Shown: piece after piece, positions 7,078-15,656 of the stretch | Numbering within the stretch: position 1 is the stretch's first letter | Layout of the letters: each line of letters starts with the position of its first letter | DNA from: JAJFUG01 sp964473155 | GTDB lineage: Bacteria; Gemmatimonadota; Glassbacteria; GWA2-58-10 | Assembly: GCA_964473155.1 (NCBI GenBank) | Contig: CAYYNT010000058.1 | Coordinates: forward strand, 1-28,992 | Length of the DNA: 28,992 bases | Direction: 5' to 3' | The notes under the pieces: generated by a model | What the model was told of the DNA's origin: nothing | The model's database searches: none | The model's input: only the letters and a program-made list of their open reading frames with translations | Position numbers and translations under genes: made by a program

Positions 7078-8269
7078 GACTCATGCAGTGAACTATCGGG
7101 CAGGCAGCCACGCACAGGCCGTCGCCCACGCATTTTTTCTTGTCAATCGACGGCTTACGCTGGCTGGAAAAATTGATCGCATGATATCCAAGTCCCTCGC
7201 AGACCCGGTAGCACACTCCGCAACGGGTGCAGAGTTTTTCTTCCACCGCCGCAACCACTGGAACATTGCGATCTATCTGGACCGGCTCTGACATGAACGC
7301 CAGGCTTTTACCGCGCAGCTTCTCAAGGGTGGAAATCATCTTTTCCTCGAGATAGTCGCTCAGGCCGCTTCTGATATGCTCGATCAACCCGAACCCGTGC
7401 TGCAACACCGCGCCCTGGTAGAAGACCAGCGAAGCCCCCATAAGGATAAATTCCACAGAATCGCGCCAGTCATAAGCCCCGCCGAGCACTGCCACCGGCA
7501 TGTCGGCGCGGTGACGGCCCCATTCCGCAAGCATGGCCAGCGTATAGGGTTTCACCGCCGCCCCGCCCATACGGCTGTACGTGCTGCGGTTGCCTATGTT
7601 GGGGAAAGGCACGAAGTTGTTCAGGTTTACGCCGGGGATGCCAAGCGGATCGTAAAAGATGTTGATGCCATCAATGCCGGAATCCTTAAGCACCGCGACT
7701 ATCTCGGCATGGTTGGCTACCAGTCCGGGTAATTTCACCACCACAGGCGTGTTCTTGGCGCCCTCGCGCACATAGCGCGCCGCTTTCTCCATCACTTTCA
7801 CATCCTGCACAACCGCCGGGAAATCAGGGGCGCTCCAGGCGAAATCGCATTCGATCATGTCCGCCCCGGCCTGGTTGAGGCGTCTCGATACCTTCAGCCA
7901 TTCATCCCGGTTCGTGCCCACCATGCTGGCGATAACTACACCACCCTGCACGCGGTTTTTTATTGTCTGGATTGTCTTGTCGGTAGTGTCCAGCGACACC
8001 ATGCCCTGCGGCTCGAACCAGCCGAGATCCACCAGATGCTTGTCCTCGCAGTTCACGCCTCTGAAGACCGGGGCGCGCTTGCGCAAGTTGGTCAATGTGG
8101 GTTTTTCATCCACGGCTGTCAGACTGGTCCGGCGCAATACAACGCCACCCCACCCGGCCTCGATCTGGCGGGCGATAAGCTCGCTCTCGCTGACCGGAGG
8201 AACGTGGTACACCACGAACGGGTTGGGGAATTTCACACCGCCGAACGTAACAGTCAGATTCAAGTCCAT
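7058..8269 (-). CDS. PreA-like dihydropyrimidine/dihydroorotate dehydrogenase-family protein with C-terminal ferredoxin domain
   Basis: A 403-residue FMN-type TIM barrel with a C-terminal 2x[4Fe-4S]-type domain, as in the PreA subunit of NAD-dependent dihydropyrimidine dehydrogenase. FMN-side features are present (SRMGGAAVKPYTLAML, VLGGAYDWRDSVEFILMGAS). The usual NxSCP catalytic segment reads FAWSAP (143-148), so the catalytic Cys is Ala or lost and the substrate-binding Asn is missing. Ferredoxin motif 1 is C347-C350-C353-C357. Motif 2 is C380-x2-D383-x2-C386-x3-C390, with Asp in place of the second Cys. I start at the ATG at 8269, which has AAGGTG 5 bases upstream. The gene follows the preT-like gene by 58 bases, so the two probably form one complex. 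The divergent active site argues against simple uracil/thymine reduction, and the substrate is unknown. A PreA annotation by homology should be treated as fold-level only. Confidence 0.8.
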   Translation of the reverse strand: MDLNLTVTFGGVKFPNPFVVYHVPPVSESELIARQIEAGWGGVVLRRTSLTAVDEKPTLTNLRKRAPVFRGVNCEDKHLVDLGWFEPQGMVSLDTTDKTIQTIKNRVQGGVVIASMVGTNRDEWLKVSRRLNQAGADMIECDFAWSAPDFPAVVQDVKVMEKAARYVREGAKNTPVVVKLPGLVANHAEIVAVLKDSGIDGINIFYDPLGIPGVNLNNFVPFPNIGNRSTYSRMGGAAVKPYTLAMLAEWGRHRADMPVAVLGGAYDWRDSVEFILMGASLVFYQGAVLQHGFGLIEHIRSGLSDYLEEKMISTLEKLRGKSLAFMSEPVQIDRNVPVVAAVEEKLCTRCGVCYRVCEGLGYHAINFSSQRKPSIDKKKCVGDGLCVAACPIVHCMSLKRLAK

Positions 8270-8327
8270 TCGTTCACCTTCCGGAAAACCGTCCCGGCCG
8301 GTAACCCCGGCCAGGTATGGCACCGAT

Positions 8328-9659
8328 TTATTTGCCGCTGGTCAGCTTCTTGATTATCCTGCGCGCGGCGGTCTGCCCACAGGCCACCGCCTCGTTGATC
8401 GTGTCCACCCGCTCGACGCAGCTGCCAGCCGCGAAAATAAAAGGATCGCTGGTTTGCGAGGTTTCAGGGTCGACCTTGATCTGCCCCTGCTCCGTTACTT
8501 CAAGCTCGAACAGGTCCACCAGGGTGCGGTCCAGCTCCTGGCCGATCGAGTAGATAACCGTATCGGCCGGATATTCCTGTTCGCTGCCCTCGACCGGCAC
8601 AGCCACTCCCTCTTTCCCGTCCACTTCTTTCAGTTCGGTCTTCTGCAGAACGACTTTCTGTATGAATCCCTGCTCTGTCGTGATTATTTCCTTGAGCATC
8701 GTATTGCACATCAGTTTTGCGCCGCTCTGCTGGAAGAAACGGAACCGGTTCTCGAACACCGGCATATGTTCGCGGTCGCGGCGGTAGATCAGGGTGATCG
8801 AGCCGATAGCGAGCCGCGCCAGGCTGGCCGCCACATCCAGTGACACGTTGCCTCCGCCCACAATCACGACCTTTTCTCCCAGACGCAGCCGCTTTTCTTT
8901 CAGTTTCAGGGATTCGAGTATCTCCGATCCGGTGAACACGTCGCCTTTCTCACCGCCGAAGGTTTTTATACGCCGCGGAATCCCCATCCCTATTGTCAGC
9001 AGAACGGCGTCAAAACTGCGTTTCAGACTGACAAGGTTGATGTTTTCGCCCACGTTTATCCCGGTCACCAGGTCGACATCCAACTGGTTCAGCACGCCGT
9101 TGACCTCGTGCTCGATGACTCTCTCGTTTATCAGGTAGCTCGGCACGCCCTTGGTGAATACGCCTCCGGGGAGCCGCGACGATTCGTACATGATCACTTT
9201 GCAGCCGCTCAAGGCCAGCTCCGCCGCCGCGGCCAGACCGGTCGGACCGCTGCCCACCACGGCCACGCTCCTGTCGATACTCTCCGGTATCTCCGGCATA
9301 TACGGAGTTTTCGCGTTCAGATCGTAATCCGCGAGCACGCGCTCAAGCTCGGCTATGCGTATCGGACCGCCGAACCTGGCGCGCAGGCAGACCTTCTCGC
9401 TCTGTTCATCGTAAGGGCAAACCCGTGAGGTGATTCCAGGGAAGTAATTGCTTTCCTTGACCAGACGGAGAGCGCCGCGGAAGTTGCGTGAACGCATCCT
9501 GGCGATGACTCCGGCGATATCGGTGCGGGTTGGGGATGCCTTGCTGCAGGGCGCATCATAACAGAGGTAACAGCGGGCGGCCTCTTCTATCGCTTCCGGA
9601 TAGGACAGGGTCCTGGTTTCCTCGGCGAAACCTTTTATGACTTTGGGCATGTTGGGCAA
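8328..9659 (-). CDS. PreT/GltD-like NAD(P)H-dependent FAD oxidoreductase subunit
   Basis: A 443-residue protein of the GltD/PreT family, which passes electrons from NAD(P)H through FAD and iron-sulfur clusters to a partner such as PreA. Two dinucleotide-binding sites are clear: VVGSGPTGLAAAAELA (FAD) and VVIVGGGNVSLDVAASLA followed by IYRR (NAD(P)H). The N-terminal cluster domain is altered. Motif 1 reads C30-x2-C33-x4-C38-x3-S42, and motif 2 reads C81-x5-S87-x3-C91. The two Ser residues replace Cys ligands that, in mammalian dihydropyrimidine dehydrogenase, bind the same cluster. Start: the TTG at 9659 has GAGGAA 5 bases upstream and beats the ATG at 9650, which has none. Downstream lies the preA-like gene. 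It could instead serve another acceptor, but the pairing makes a PreTA-like complex most likely. Confidence 0.83.
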   Translation of the reverse strand: MPNMPKVIKGFAEETRTLSYPEAIEEAARCYLCYDAPCSKASPTRTDIAGVIARMRSRNFRGALRLVKESNYFPGITSRVCPYDEQSEKVCLRARFGGPIRIAELERVLADYDLNAKTPYMPEIPESIDRSVAVVGSGPTGLAAAAELALSGCKVIMYESSRLPGGVFTKGVPSYLINERVIEHEVNGVLNQLDVDLVTGINVGENINLVSLKRSFDAVLLTIGMGIPRRIKTFGGEKGDVFTGSEILESLKLKEKRLRLGEKVVIVGGGNVSLDVAASLARLAIGSITLIYRRDREHMPVFENRFRFFQQSGAKLMCNTMLKEIITTEQGFIQKVVLQKTELKEVDGKEGVAVPVEGSEQEYPADTVIYSIGQELDRTLVDLFELEVTEQGQIKVDPETSQTSDPFIFAAGSCVERVDTINEAVACGQTAARRIIKKLTSGK

Positions 9660-9697
9660 GGCGGTTCCTCACGCAGGAGGGTCTGGTATTATCGTTA

Positions 9698-9726
9698 AAA
9701 ATATAACAATATGACGTATTATGCAA
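9698..9726 (-). promoter_or_regulatory. Weak candidate promoter for the preT-preA-like pair
   Basis: On the minus strand TTGCAT (9726-9721) is followed after 17 bases by TATTTT (9703-9698), about 40 bases upstream of the TTG start. The surrounding gap (9660-9854) is strikingly AT-rich for this genome, which supports a promoter region. The boxes themselves are only moderate matches. Confidence 0.3.
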
Positions 9727-9854
9727 TACTTTTTTGTATCTTGCTGTTATTCAAATAGTTACAAACAATTTACCGCTGAAGTGCAGACATATGATGGCAA
9801 ATAATGCGGATTAAATGCATCCGGGCGGAAGGATTTTACTGCCGGGAGCGCAAT

Positions 9855-10112
9855 TCAGGATAATGAATCCAGACGCTCGATTATCTGTTTCTGTTGCTCT
9901 GTCACCTGCTCCAGGCGGTGCAGGAAAGACAGGCGGAAACAGATATCCGCGTCCGGGCAGTCCTGACACTTGTTGGCGCTCGGTCCGGCGAGCACCACTC
10001 CAAGCGCGTCCGACACGCTCTCGCCGAAAAATCGGGCGAAGCAGGGCAGGCGGTCACGCTGGGTATAGGCCGCAGGCTCAGGAGGAAAGCGCGATGAGTT
10101 TTTCTCAGACAT
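9855..10112 (-). CDS. Small Cys-containing protein coupled to smc
   Basis: An 85-residue open reading frame whose ATG overlaps the end of smc by 8 bases (the smc stop lies within AATGTCTGA, which also holds this ATG). That arrangement is typical of translational coupling. The protein contains CQDCPDADICF near residues 50-60, a Cys-x2-Cys-x5-Cys cluster that could bind a metal, a lone Cys earlier, and a charged helical C-terminus (LEQVTEQQKQIIERLDSL). I do not recognise the family. It could be a small regulator or an iron-sulfur/zinc protein. Only its position and coding frame support it, so it might still be a chance frame. Confidence 0.55.
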   Translation of the reverse strand: MSEKNSSRFPPEPAAYTQRDRLPCFARFFGESVSDALGVVLAGPSANKCQDCPDADICFRLSFLHRLEQVTEQQKQIIERLDSLS

Positions 10113-13100
10113 TGGCCGGCTCAGTCCTCGTGTTGCGGATTCGGCCCTCGTCATCGATCTGGTCCAGGCGCACTGAAACCACCTGCGAGATTCCCGGCTC
10201 CTGCATCGTAACGCCGTACAGGCAGTCCGCCATTTCCATGGTGCGCTTGTTGTGCGTGATCATGATGAACTGGGTCTGGTTCGAGAAACGCCGGATGATC
10301 GACAGGAACCGGTCGATGTTCGCATCATCCAGCGGGGCGTCCACCTCGTCCAGAATGCAGAAAGGCGAGGGCTTCACCGAATATATGGCCAGCAGCAGGG
10401 CCAGTGCGGTGAGGGCCTTCTCACCGCCGGAAAGAAGGCTCAGGCCCAGCATTTTCTTGCCGCGCGGACGGGCCTCCACCTCGATGGGGCTTTCCAGCGG
10501 ATTGTCCTCCTCGGCCAGGCGGACATGCGCCTGCCCGCCCACGAACAGGCTGCTGAATATAGCCTGGAAATTTTCCTGCACCCGCAGGAATGTTTCCATG
10601 AACCGCTCGCGAGCGGTCAGGTTGATCTCCTCGATCAAGCCCAGAAGGCTGTTGCGAGCCAGGACCAGGTCATTCTGCTGGGCCTGCAGGAAATCCAGAC
10701 GCTCCTTCTCACGCTCGTAATCCTCCAGCGCCAGCACGTTCACCGGTCCCAGCTTGTGAATTTTGTCCTTCAGGTCCTCGGCCAGCTCCGGACTCAACGG
10801 CTCGCCCTTTTCAAGCTCCTGCTCGTTCGGGTAGAACGGGAAGTCCTCGCCTATGGCGGCCAGATCTATCTGGCAGTTGTCCCGCAACTGCTGGGCTAAC
10901 ATGGCGCGGCGCGAACCGATCCGTTCCAGTTCGAGACTCAGTGCATGACGGGTCTCGGTGTACTCGTCACGGCGGCGGCGAACTTCGCGCAGGCTGAGCT
11001 CCAGGCCGTTCAGTTCCTCGCGCAGCGTGCTCAGTCCCTCTGTGCGGGCCTCGCGCTCCTCCAAGAGACCGCCGCGTGTCATGAAAGCCTCGTCCAGGCT
11101 CTCGCGCAACTCGCGCTCTCTCCCGTCCAGCTTGAGCAGACCGGCGCGGCGCTCCTCGATTTCGCGCTCCAGGCGCGCCGCCTCCGCGCTTGTCTCGGCC
11201 CGCTCGTTCTCCATGTGCGCCAGACTGCGCTCCTGTTCGCCCAGGCGGGCCTTGCGCTCGGTCAGGCGAAGCGAGGCTTCCTGCATGATCCGGCCGGCTT
11301 CCTGCCCCAGGGCGCTCTGGTTTTCCAGTTCCACCCGGCAGGCGCTGATCTCGTTCTCCAGTTCCTCCAGGCTTTCCCGCGCCGCGGCCGCCCCGGCCGA
11401 CATCTCATCCCTCTGCGCGGTCAGTTCATCCGCGCGCGCCCCAGCCTGGGCCGCCTCATCCGAGGCGCTCTTTATCCTGGCATCGAGGCTCTCGCATTCC
11501 AGGCTCAGCCGTGTCCGGTCCGCGCGAAGGCGCGCCAGGCGCTCCTCGATTCCAGCCAGCATACGGCGGCTTTCGGATTCCTGCCCGGCGATTTCCTCCA
11601 CCTGCGCGCTCGTGGCGGAGAGGTCTTCCTCCCCCTCGGCTATGCGTTCCGACAGGGTAGCGCCCTCGGCCTTTATTTCCTCCATCCTGCGGCGGCGCAT
11701 AAGCAGCGTGCCCCCGGATGTGCTCTTCGAGACCGCCCCGGCCGAAACCGCATACTGGTTGAGGGTCTCACCGGCCAGGGTGACCAGGTGCAGCGGGCGT
11801 TTCGCCTTTTTCTGAAGGGCCAGCGCCGCGGGCAGGTCCTCCACTATCGCCACGCCAGAGAGCAGCAGGCGGCGCAGGAATTCATACTCCGAGCCGCAGC
11901 TCACCACCTGGTCGCAGTAGGCCAGCACGCCCTCCTCGGGACGCTCACCCGCAAAATTGTAGCCGTTGACCAGGTCGCGCGCGATAAAAGTGGCGCTGCC
12001 GGTTTTACGGTTGTGCAGGCGTTCTATGGCGCTAAGCATCGAGCCGGTGTCGCGGGCGATAATGCTCTGGATACGCAGGCCCAGCGCCGCCTCCACGGCT
12101 TTCTCATATTTCGGCTCTGTCGTGAACACCTCGGCCGCCACAGCTTCGAGGCCGGTCTCGCGCTCCCTGTCCAGCAGAAGTGAACGCACACCCTCCTGGT
12201 AGCCCTCCAGTTCTTTCTGCAGACGGTCGAGCACGCGGTACTCACCGGCCAGGCCATCGCGGGTCAGGCGGTTGCGCTGTATCTCCTCGGCGCGGGCCGC
12301 GGCCTGGCGGCGGATTTCCTCTAAAAGCTCGCGCTTTTCCTCCAGCTCATCCAGACGGTTGCGGCGTTCCTGTTCCAGGTTTTCCAGCTCGGTCGACACG
12401 GCCGCCAATTCAGCCCGGCGGGCCTCGATTGTCCCGCCAAGCTGCGTGGCCTGGGCCAGAAGCTCGGCGGCGCGGCGTTTCTGCGACTCGGCCGCCTCCC
12501 CCAGCGCCTCGGCGCGGCTGGCGCATCCGGCGGCGCTCCGCACAAGCTCATCCCGCCGCGCCTCTGCCCGGGCTGTAGCCCCGCGGGCGTTGTTCACCAG
12601 CGCGGCCTGCTCTTCCGAGGCCTTGTTAGCCGCTGCGAACTCCCCCTCCGAACCGGCCACCGCCGAACGCAACTCCTCGACCTGGGCACGGTGCGTCTCC
12701 AGTTCCCCGGTGCGGCGTGCAATGTTCTGCCGCAGGCGCTCCAGGTTTTCCACGCTCGAGGCGATCCATTCTTTGCCGGAGGTCCGCTGGCCCCGTATCT
12801 GGGCCAGCTCATCCTCGGCCGCGCGGATGCCTGCGGTCAGAGATTCCAGTTGACGGGCCAGTTCATCCGCCGCGCTCTGACGGTCGTTTATCTCCTTGCG
12901 CAGCACCTCATCCCGCGCCGCCTGGGTGTCCTCGGCCGCGCTGGCCTCGGCCAGGCTGTCGGTGGCTGCGTTCAGCCGCGCAACCAGCGGGGCCTCCTGG
13001 TCAGCCAGACGGTTCAACTCATCGCGGGTGAGTGTGACGGTCACGCGGCGAAGCTGCTCGGTCAGCGCCTGGAAGCGGCGCGCCTTGCCCACCTGGCGCG

Positions 13101-13719
13101 AGAGGGCGTTTACCGTGCGGTCCACCTCGCCCACTATGTCGTTGATACGCTGCAAGTCCTGATCCGTGCTTTCCAGCTTGCGCAGGGCGAACTTGCGGCG
13201 CAGCTTGTATTTCATGATCCCGGCCGCTTCCTCGAACAGGAAGCGCCGCTCCTCGGCCTTGTCGCTCAGCACGGCCTCGACCATATGCTGCTCGATCATG
13301 GAGTAGGCGTGGCTGCCCATGCCGGTGTCCATGAACAGGTCCTGGATGTCTTTCAGGCGGCAGGGATTCTGATTGATGAAATAGCCGCTCTCCCCATCAC
13401 GGTAAATCTCGCGCGCCACCATGACTTCGCCGGCCTCGAAACCCAGCCGCCGGGCCGGATCATCGAAAGTCAGGCGCACCGAGGCCATGCCCAGGGGTTT
13501 CTTTTCCGCCGTGCCGTTGAAAATCACCTCTTCCATGCGCTCGCCGCCACGCAGGGTGCGCACGTTCTGCTCGCCCAGGACCCAGCGTATCGATTCGGTG
13601 ACATTGGTCTTGCCGCAGCCGTTGGGCCCCACCACCGCGGTGACTCCCTCGGTGAATTCGATGCGGGTCTTGTTGGCGAAGGATTTGAAGCCCTGGATTT
13701 CGAGAAGCTTGAGTTTCAT
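10105..13719 (-). CDS. smc: Chromosome segregation protein SMC
   Basis: A 1204-residue structural-maintenance-of-chromosomes ATPase, which forms a ring-shaped dimer that compacts and helps segregate DNA together with ScpA and ScpB (neither is in the window). The N-terminal head carries the Walker A site GPNGCGKTN at residues 31-39 and GEQNVRTLRGG soon after. Two long Glu/Arg/Ala-rich coiled coils flank a hinge at roughly residues 500-680 (EGYQEGVRSLLL, FIARDLVNGYNF). The C-terminal head has the signature LSGGEKALTALALL (about 1095), Walker B FCILDEVDAPLDD (about 1115) and the His-loop MITHNKRTMEMAD. Length is normal and all ATPase motifs are intact. A candidate promoter lies about 85 bases upstream. 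The small downstream gene begins inside its last codons. Confidence 0.98.
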   Translation of the reverse strand: MKLKLLEIQGFKSFANKTRIEFTEGVTAVVGPNGCGKTNVTESIRWVLGEQNVRTLRGGERMEEVIFNGTAEKKPLGMASVRLTFDDPARRLGFEAGEVMVAREIYRDGESGYFINQNPCRLKDIQDLFMDTGMGSHAYSMIEQHMVEAVLSDKAEERRFLFEEAAGIMKYKLRRKFALRKLESTDQDLQRINDIVGEVDRTVNALSRQVGKARRFQALTEQLRRVTVTLTRDELNRLADQEAPLVARLNAATDSLAEASAAEDTQAARDEVLRKEINDRQSAADELARQLESLTAGIRAAEDELAQIRGQRTSGKEWIASSVENLERLRQNIARRTGELETHRAQVEELRSAVAGSEGEFAAANKASEEQAALVNNARGATARAEARRDELVRSAAGCASRAEALGEAAESQKRRAAELLAQATQLGGTIEARRAELAAVSTELENLEQERRNRLDELEEKRELLEEIRRQAAARAEEIQRNRLTRDGLAGEYRVLDRLQKELEGYQEGVRSLLLDRERETGLEAVAAEVFTTEPKYEKAVEAALGLRIQSIIARDTGSMLSAIERLHNRKTGSATFIARDLVNGYNFAGERPEEGVLAYCDQVVSCGSEYEFLRRLLLSGVAIVEDLPAALALQKKAKRPLHLVTLAGETLNQYAVSAGAVSKSTSGGTLLMRRRRMEEIKAEGATLSERIAEGEEDLSATSAQVEEIAGQESESRRMLAGIEERLARLRADRTRLSLECESLDARIKSASDEAAQAGARADELTAQRDEMSAGAAAARESLEELENEISACRVELENQSALGQEAGRIMQEASLRLTERKARLGEQERSLAHMENERAETSAEAARLEREIEERRAGLLKLDGRERELRESLDEAFMTRGGLLEEREARTEGLSTLREELNGLELSLREVRRRRDEYTETRHALSLELERIGSRRAMLAQQLRDNCQIDLAAIGEDFPFYPNEQELEKGEPLSPELAEDLKDKIHKLGPVNVLALEDYEREKERLDFLQAQQNDLVLARNSLLGLIEEINLTARERFMETFLRVQENFQAIFSSLFVGGQAHVRLAEEDNPLESPIEVEARPRGKKMLGLSLLSGGEKALTALALLLAIYSVKPSPFCILDEVDAPLDDANIDRFLSIIRRFSNQTQFIMITHNKRTMEMADCLYGVTMQEPGISQVVSVRLDQIDDEGRIRNTRTEPANV

Positions 13720-13802
13720 CGAGACAGGTCCCGTGAGCGGGGGTCAGGCGACGGGGGAGTGAAAAAAACGAATGCCATACATATCATGCACGCTACAAAC
13801 AT

Positions 13803-13831
13803 ATACTAACCATATTCGGCGGGAAGGTCAA
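13803..13831 (-). promoter_or_regulatory. Candidate sigma-70 promoter for smc
   Basis: On the minus strand TTGACC (13831-13826) is followed after exactly 17 bases by TAGTAT (13808-13803). It lies about 85 bases upstream of the smc ATG, in the gap divergent from the hydrolase gene. Confidence 0.5.
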
Positions 13832-13883
13832 GAGGGAAATTTGATCGAATGTGGTCACAAGCTTGACGATAAAAGATAACTCA

Positions 13884-13911
13884 TTGACTTCTTTGACATT
13901 CCGTTTAAAAT
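13884..13911 (+). promoter_or_regulatory. Candidate sigma-70 promoter for the secreted hydrolase
   Basis: TTGACT (13884-13889) is followed after 16 bases by TAAAAT (13906-13911), leaving about 48 bases to the ATG at 13959. A second -35-like TTGACA at 13893 lacks a well-placed -10. The divergent smc promoter lies about 50 bases to the left. Confidence 0.45.
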
Positions 13912-13958
13912 ACAAACAAAGAGATCATGGGTCAATCTCTCAGTTCAAGGAGAAGGCT

Positions 13959-14801
13959 ATGAAATCAGGTCTGTTTTTACGTATTCTTGCCAGCCTGGCT
14001 GTCCTTCTTTTTCAATCCCGGTTCCTTGCCGGCCAGATAAAGCCCGAGGGCCATACTGTCCGGCTTAACGGGATGGAGATGTATTACGAGACCTGCGGCG
14101 CGGGTGAGCCGCTGGTGCTTCTGCATGGCTTCACCGGCTCGGGACGGAGCTGGGCGCCTTTTGTCGATTCGCTCGGGGCGCACTACCGCCTGATTATCCC
14201 TGACATGCGCGGCCATGGCGGCTCGACAAACCCGGCGGGCGTTTTCACGCACCGTCAGTCCGCCCTGGACATATATGCCCTTCTGGACAGCCTGGGGATA
14301 GACAAATTCCGCGGGATCGGCTCCAGCAGCGGCGGCATGACCCTTCTGCACATGGCCACGCAGCAGCCCAAGCGGGCCGAGGCGCTGGTCCTGATCGGGG
14401 CGACGATCTATTTCCCGGAGCAGGCTCGGGTGATCATGCGCGGCAGGAACCCGGACAGTATCCCCGCCGAGCGCATTGAGAGCATGCGCAAGACACATAT
14501 CCACGGAGACAGCCAGATACGGACTCTGCTCAGAAATTTCTACGATTTCAGGAACAGCTACGAGGACATGAATTTCACCGGGCCGCTTCTTTCCACGATC
14601 CAGGCCCGGACCTTGATTGTGCACGGCGACAGGGATGAGTTTTTCCCGGTGGAAATTCCGTTGCAGATGTACGAGTCGATCCCGCGTTCATATTTGTGGA
14701 TCGTGCCCAATGGCGGACACGGACCGGTGGGCGGCGACATGCGTCCGGTGTTCACGCGGACGGCGCTCGATTTCCTGGAAGGGAGATGGGAGAAGAAATA
14801 A
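13959..14801 (+). CDS. Secreted alpha/beta hydrolase
   Basis: A 280-residue alpha/beta hydrolase with a signal peptide. The N-terminus MKSGLFLRILASLAVLLF is followed by a likely cleavage region at FLAGQIK. The oxyanion segment LVLLHGFTGSG, the nucleophile elbow GSSSGG, the acid in HGDRDEFFP and the His in NGGHGPV make a complete Ser-Asp-His triad. I chose the ATG at 13959 because AAGGAG lies 6 bases upstream. An earlier in-frame start at 13851 would put 36 residues before the signal peptide. The enzyme is probably periplasmic or exported. The family includes esterases, lipases, haloalkane dehalogenases and peroxidases, and the substrate cannot be told from the sequence. It is divergent from smc and convergent with a small membrane protein gene only 10 bases away. 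Confidence 0.88.
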   Translation: MKSGLFLRILASLAVLLFQSRFLAGQIKPEGHTVRLNGMEMYYETCGAGEPLVLLHGFTGSGRSWAPFVDSLGAHYRLIIPDMRGHGGSTNPAGVFTHRQSALDIYALLDSLGIDKFRGIGSSSGGMTLLHMATQQPKRAEALVLIGATIYFPEQARVIMRGRNPDSIPAERIESMRKTHIHGDSQIRTLLRNFYDFRNSYEDMNFTGPLLSTIQARTLIVHGDRDEFFPVEIPLQMYESIPRSYLWIVPNGGHGPVGGDMRPVFTRTALDFLEGRWEKK

Positions 14802-14811
14802 GTAGAGCTTT

Positions 14812-15354
14812 TCAAGGCTTTGTCGACATTTCAGATTGCTTGAGCAGTAGCACCAGGCTTGTCAATCCAAGGGTCAGGGCGGCCTTGAGAGCCACCGAAC
14901 CGATTACTACTGCGCTGAAAAATCCCAGGATCGTGCCGAGCGGCCAGGGCAGGTGCAGGAATTCCGGGATGCCGAAAAGGTAAGCCGACTCCAGGCTCAG
15001 GACATCCCAGCCGCCCAGCGCCACGAACGCCGGTATTGCCAGAAGGGAAAGCGAGGGCAGGCAGGTGTAGAAAGTGATTATCGCGGCATGACGTAAAGCT
15101 GTCCGGGCAGGCAGTGCGCGCAGCTTTATCCCCAGAAGCGGCCCCCAGAGGAACGCGGTTCCAATGGCGAACACCTGGCTGGCCATTCCCGCGGCCACTG
15201 CCGCGCATTCAAATCCGTACAACAGCACCAACAGCAGGAACCGCCGGACAGTCCCGCCGCGCGGGAACGCCATGTCCCGGCGCGCCAGCCACGCCGCCCC
15301 GCCGAACCCGAGCAGAAGGTTCAGAATTACGGTTCCGCTTCCGGCCCAGTCCAC
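14812..15354 (-). CDS. Small polytopic membrane protein of unknown function
   Basis: A 180-residue hydrophobic protein that I do not recognise. Long apolar stretches lie at about residues 7-24, 39-70 (probably two helices), 90-114 and 139-171 (probably two helices), suggesting four to six membrane segments in the inner membrane. There are no obvious catalytic or ligand-binding motifs. The start is GTG at 15354, supported by GGAGG 7 bases upstream. It ends 10 bases from the end of the convergent hydrolase gene. The gap on its 5' side is full of palindromic repeats and contains no recognisable partner gene. Codon use looks like that of its neighbours. Confidence 0.72.
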   Translation of the reverse strand: MDWAGSGTVILNLLLGFGGAAWLARRDMAFPRGGTVRRFLLLVLLYGFECAAVAAGMASQVFAIGTAFLWGPLLGIKLRALPARTALRHAAIITFYTCLPSLSLLAIPAFVALGGWDVLSLESAYLFGIPEFLHLPWPLGTILGFFSAVVIGSVALKAALTLGLTSLVLLLKQSEMSTKP

Positions 15355-15395
15355 CTGTCAGCCTCCAGAACAGAGGTGTGTCGATTTATTGGATC

Positions 15396-15430
15396 AAATC
15401 CCCCTCGGTTCCCCCCTTGAAAGGGGGGGA
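15396..15430. repeat. C-tract/G-tract hairpin repeat, copy 2
   Basis: AAATCCCCCTCG leads into CCCCCCTT-GA-AAGGGGGG, a tight hairpin. The same lead-in and hairpin type occur at 538-573, some 14.8 kb away, so this is a dispersed element and not a local duplication. Confidence 0.6.
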
Positions 15431-15593
15431 TGAACTGCCGCCACTGCCGAAAATCTGCAAACGCCTGGCAGTGGAAGTTTTGAAGTCCACCCAGGAAAAG
15501 AGAAAAACAGGGGTTTGTTTTTATTCCGCTATATTCAAAAATCTTGCGTTCGATTGCACTGTGAATGATTTATCCAACGTAGGATGTGTTTGT

Positions 15594-15656
15594 CGTAGGG
15601 GCGAGGCATGCCTCGCCCGAGGACTTTTCACAGGCGACTCAGGAGTCGCCCCTACG
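15594..15656. repeat. Composite palindrome bounded by CGTAGGGGCGA / TCGCCCCTACG
   Basis: The outer 11-base arms CGTAGGGGCGA (15594-15604) and TCGCCCCTACG (15646-15656) are perfect inverted copies. Inside are two smaller palindromes: GGGCGAGGCATGCCTCGCCC on the left and GGCGACTC-AG-GAGTCGCC on the right. The CTACG ends link it to the palindromes at 671-688 and 20448-20467. Confidence 0.65.

Noticed and set aside
7857..8843. A 328-residue plus-strand frame crossing the preA-preT junction.
   Set aside because: It is antisense to two well-supported flavoprotein genes and reads as low-complexity without motifs.
10945..13809. Long plus-strand frames antisense to smc (up to 412 and 372 residues).
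   Set aside because: They lie wholly or mostly within smc on the opposite strand, are rich in Arg/Ser/Pro or Gln/Ala as expected of GC-rich shadow frames, and show no family motifs. The smc frame has intact ATPase motifs end to end.
13851..13958. Extended N-terminus for the secreted hydrolase.
   Set aside because: The extra 36 residues precede a clear signal peptide and cover the candidate promoter; AAGGAG just before 13959 fixes the start.
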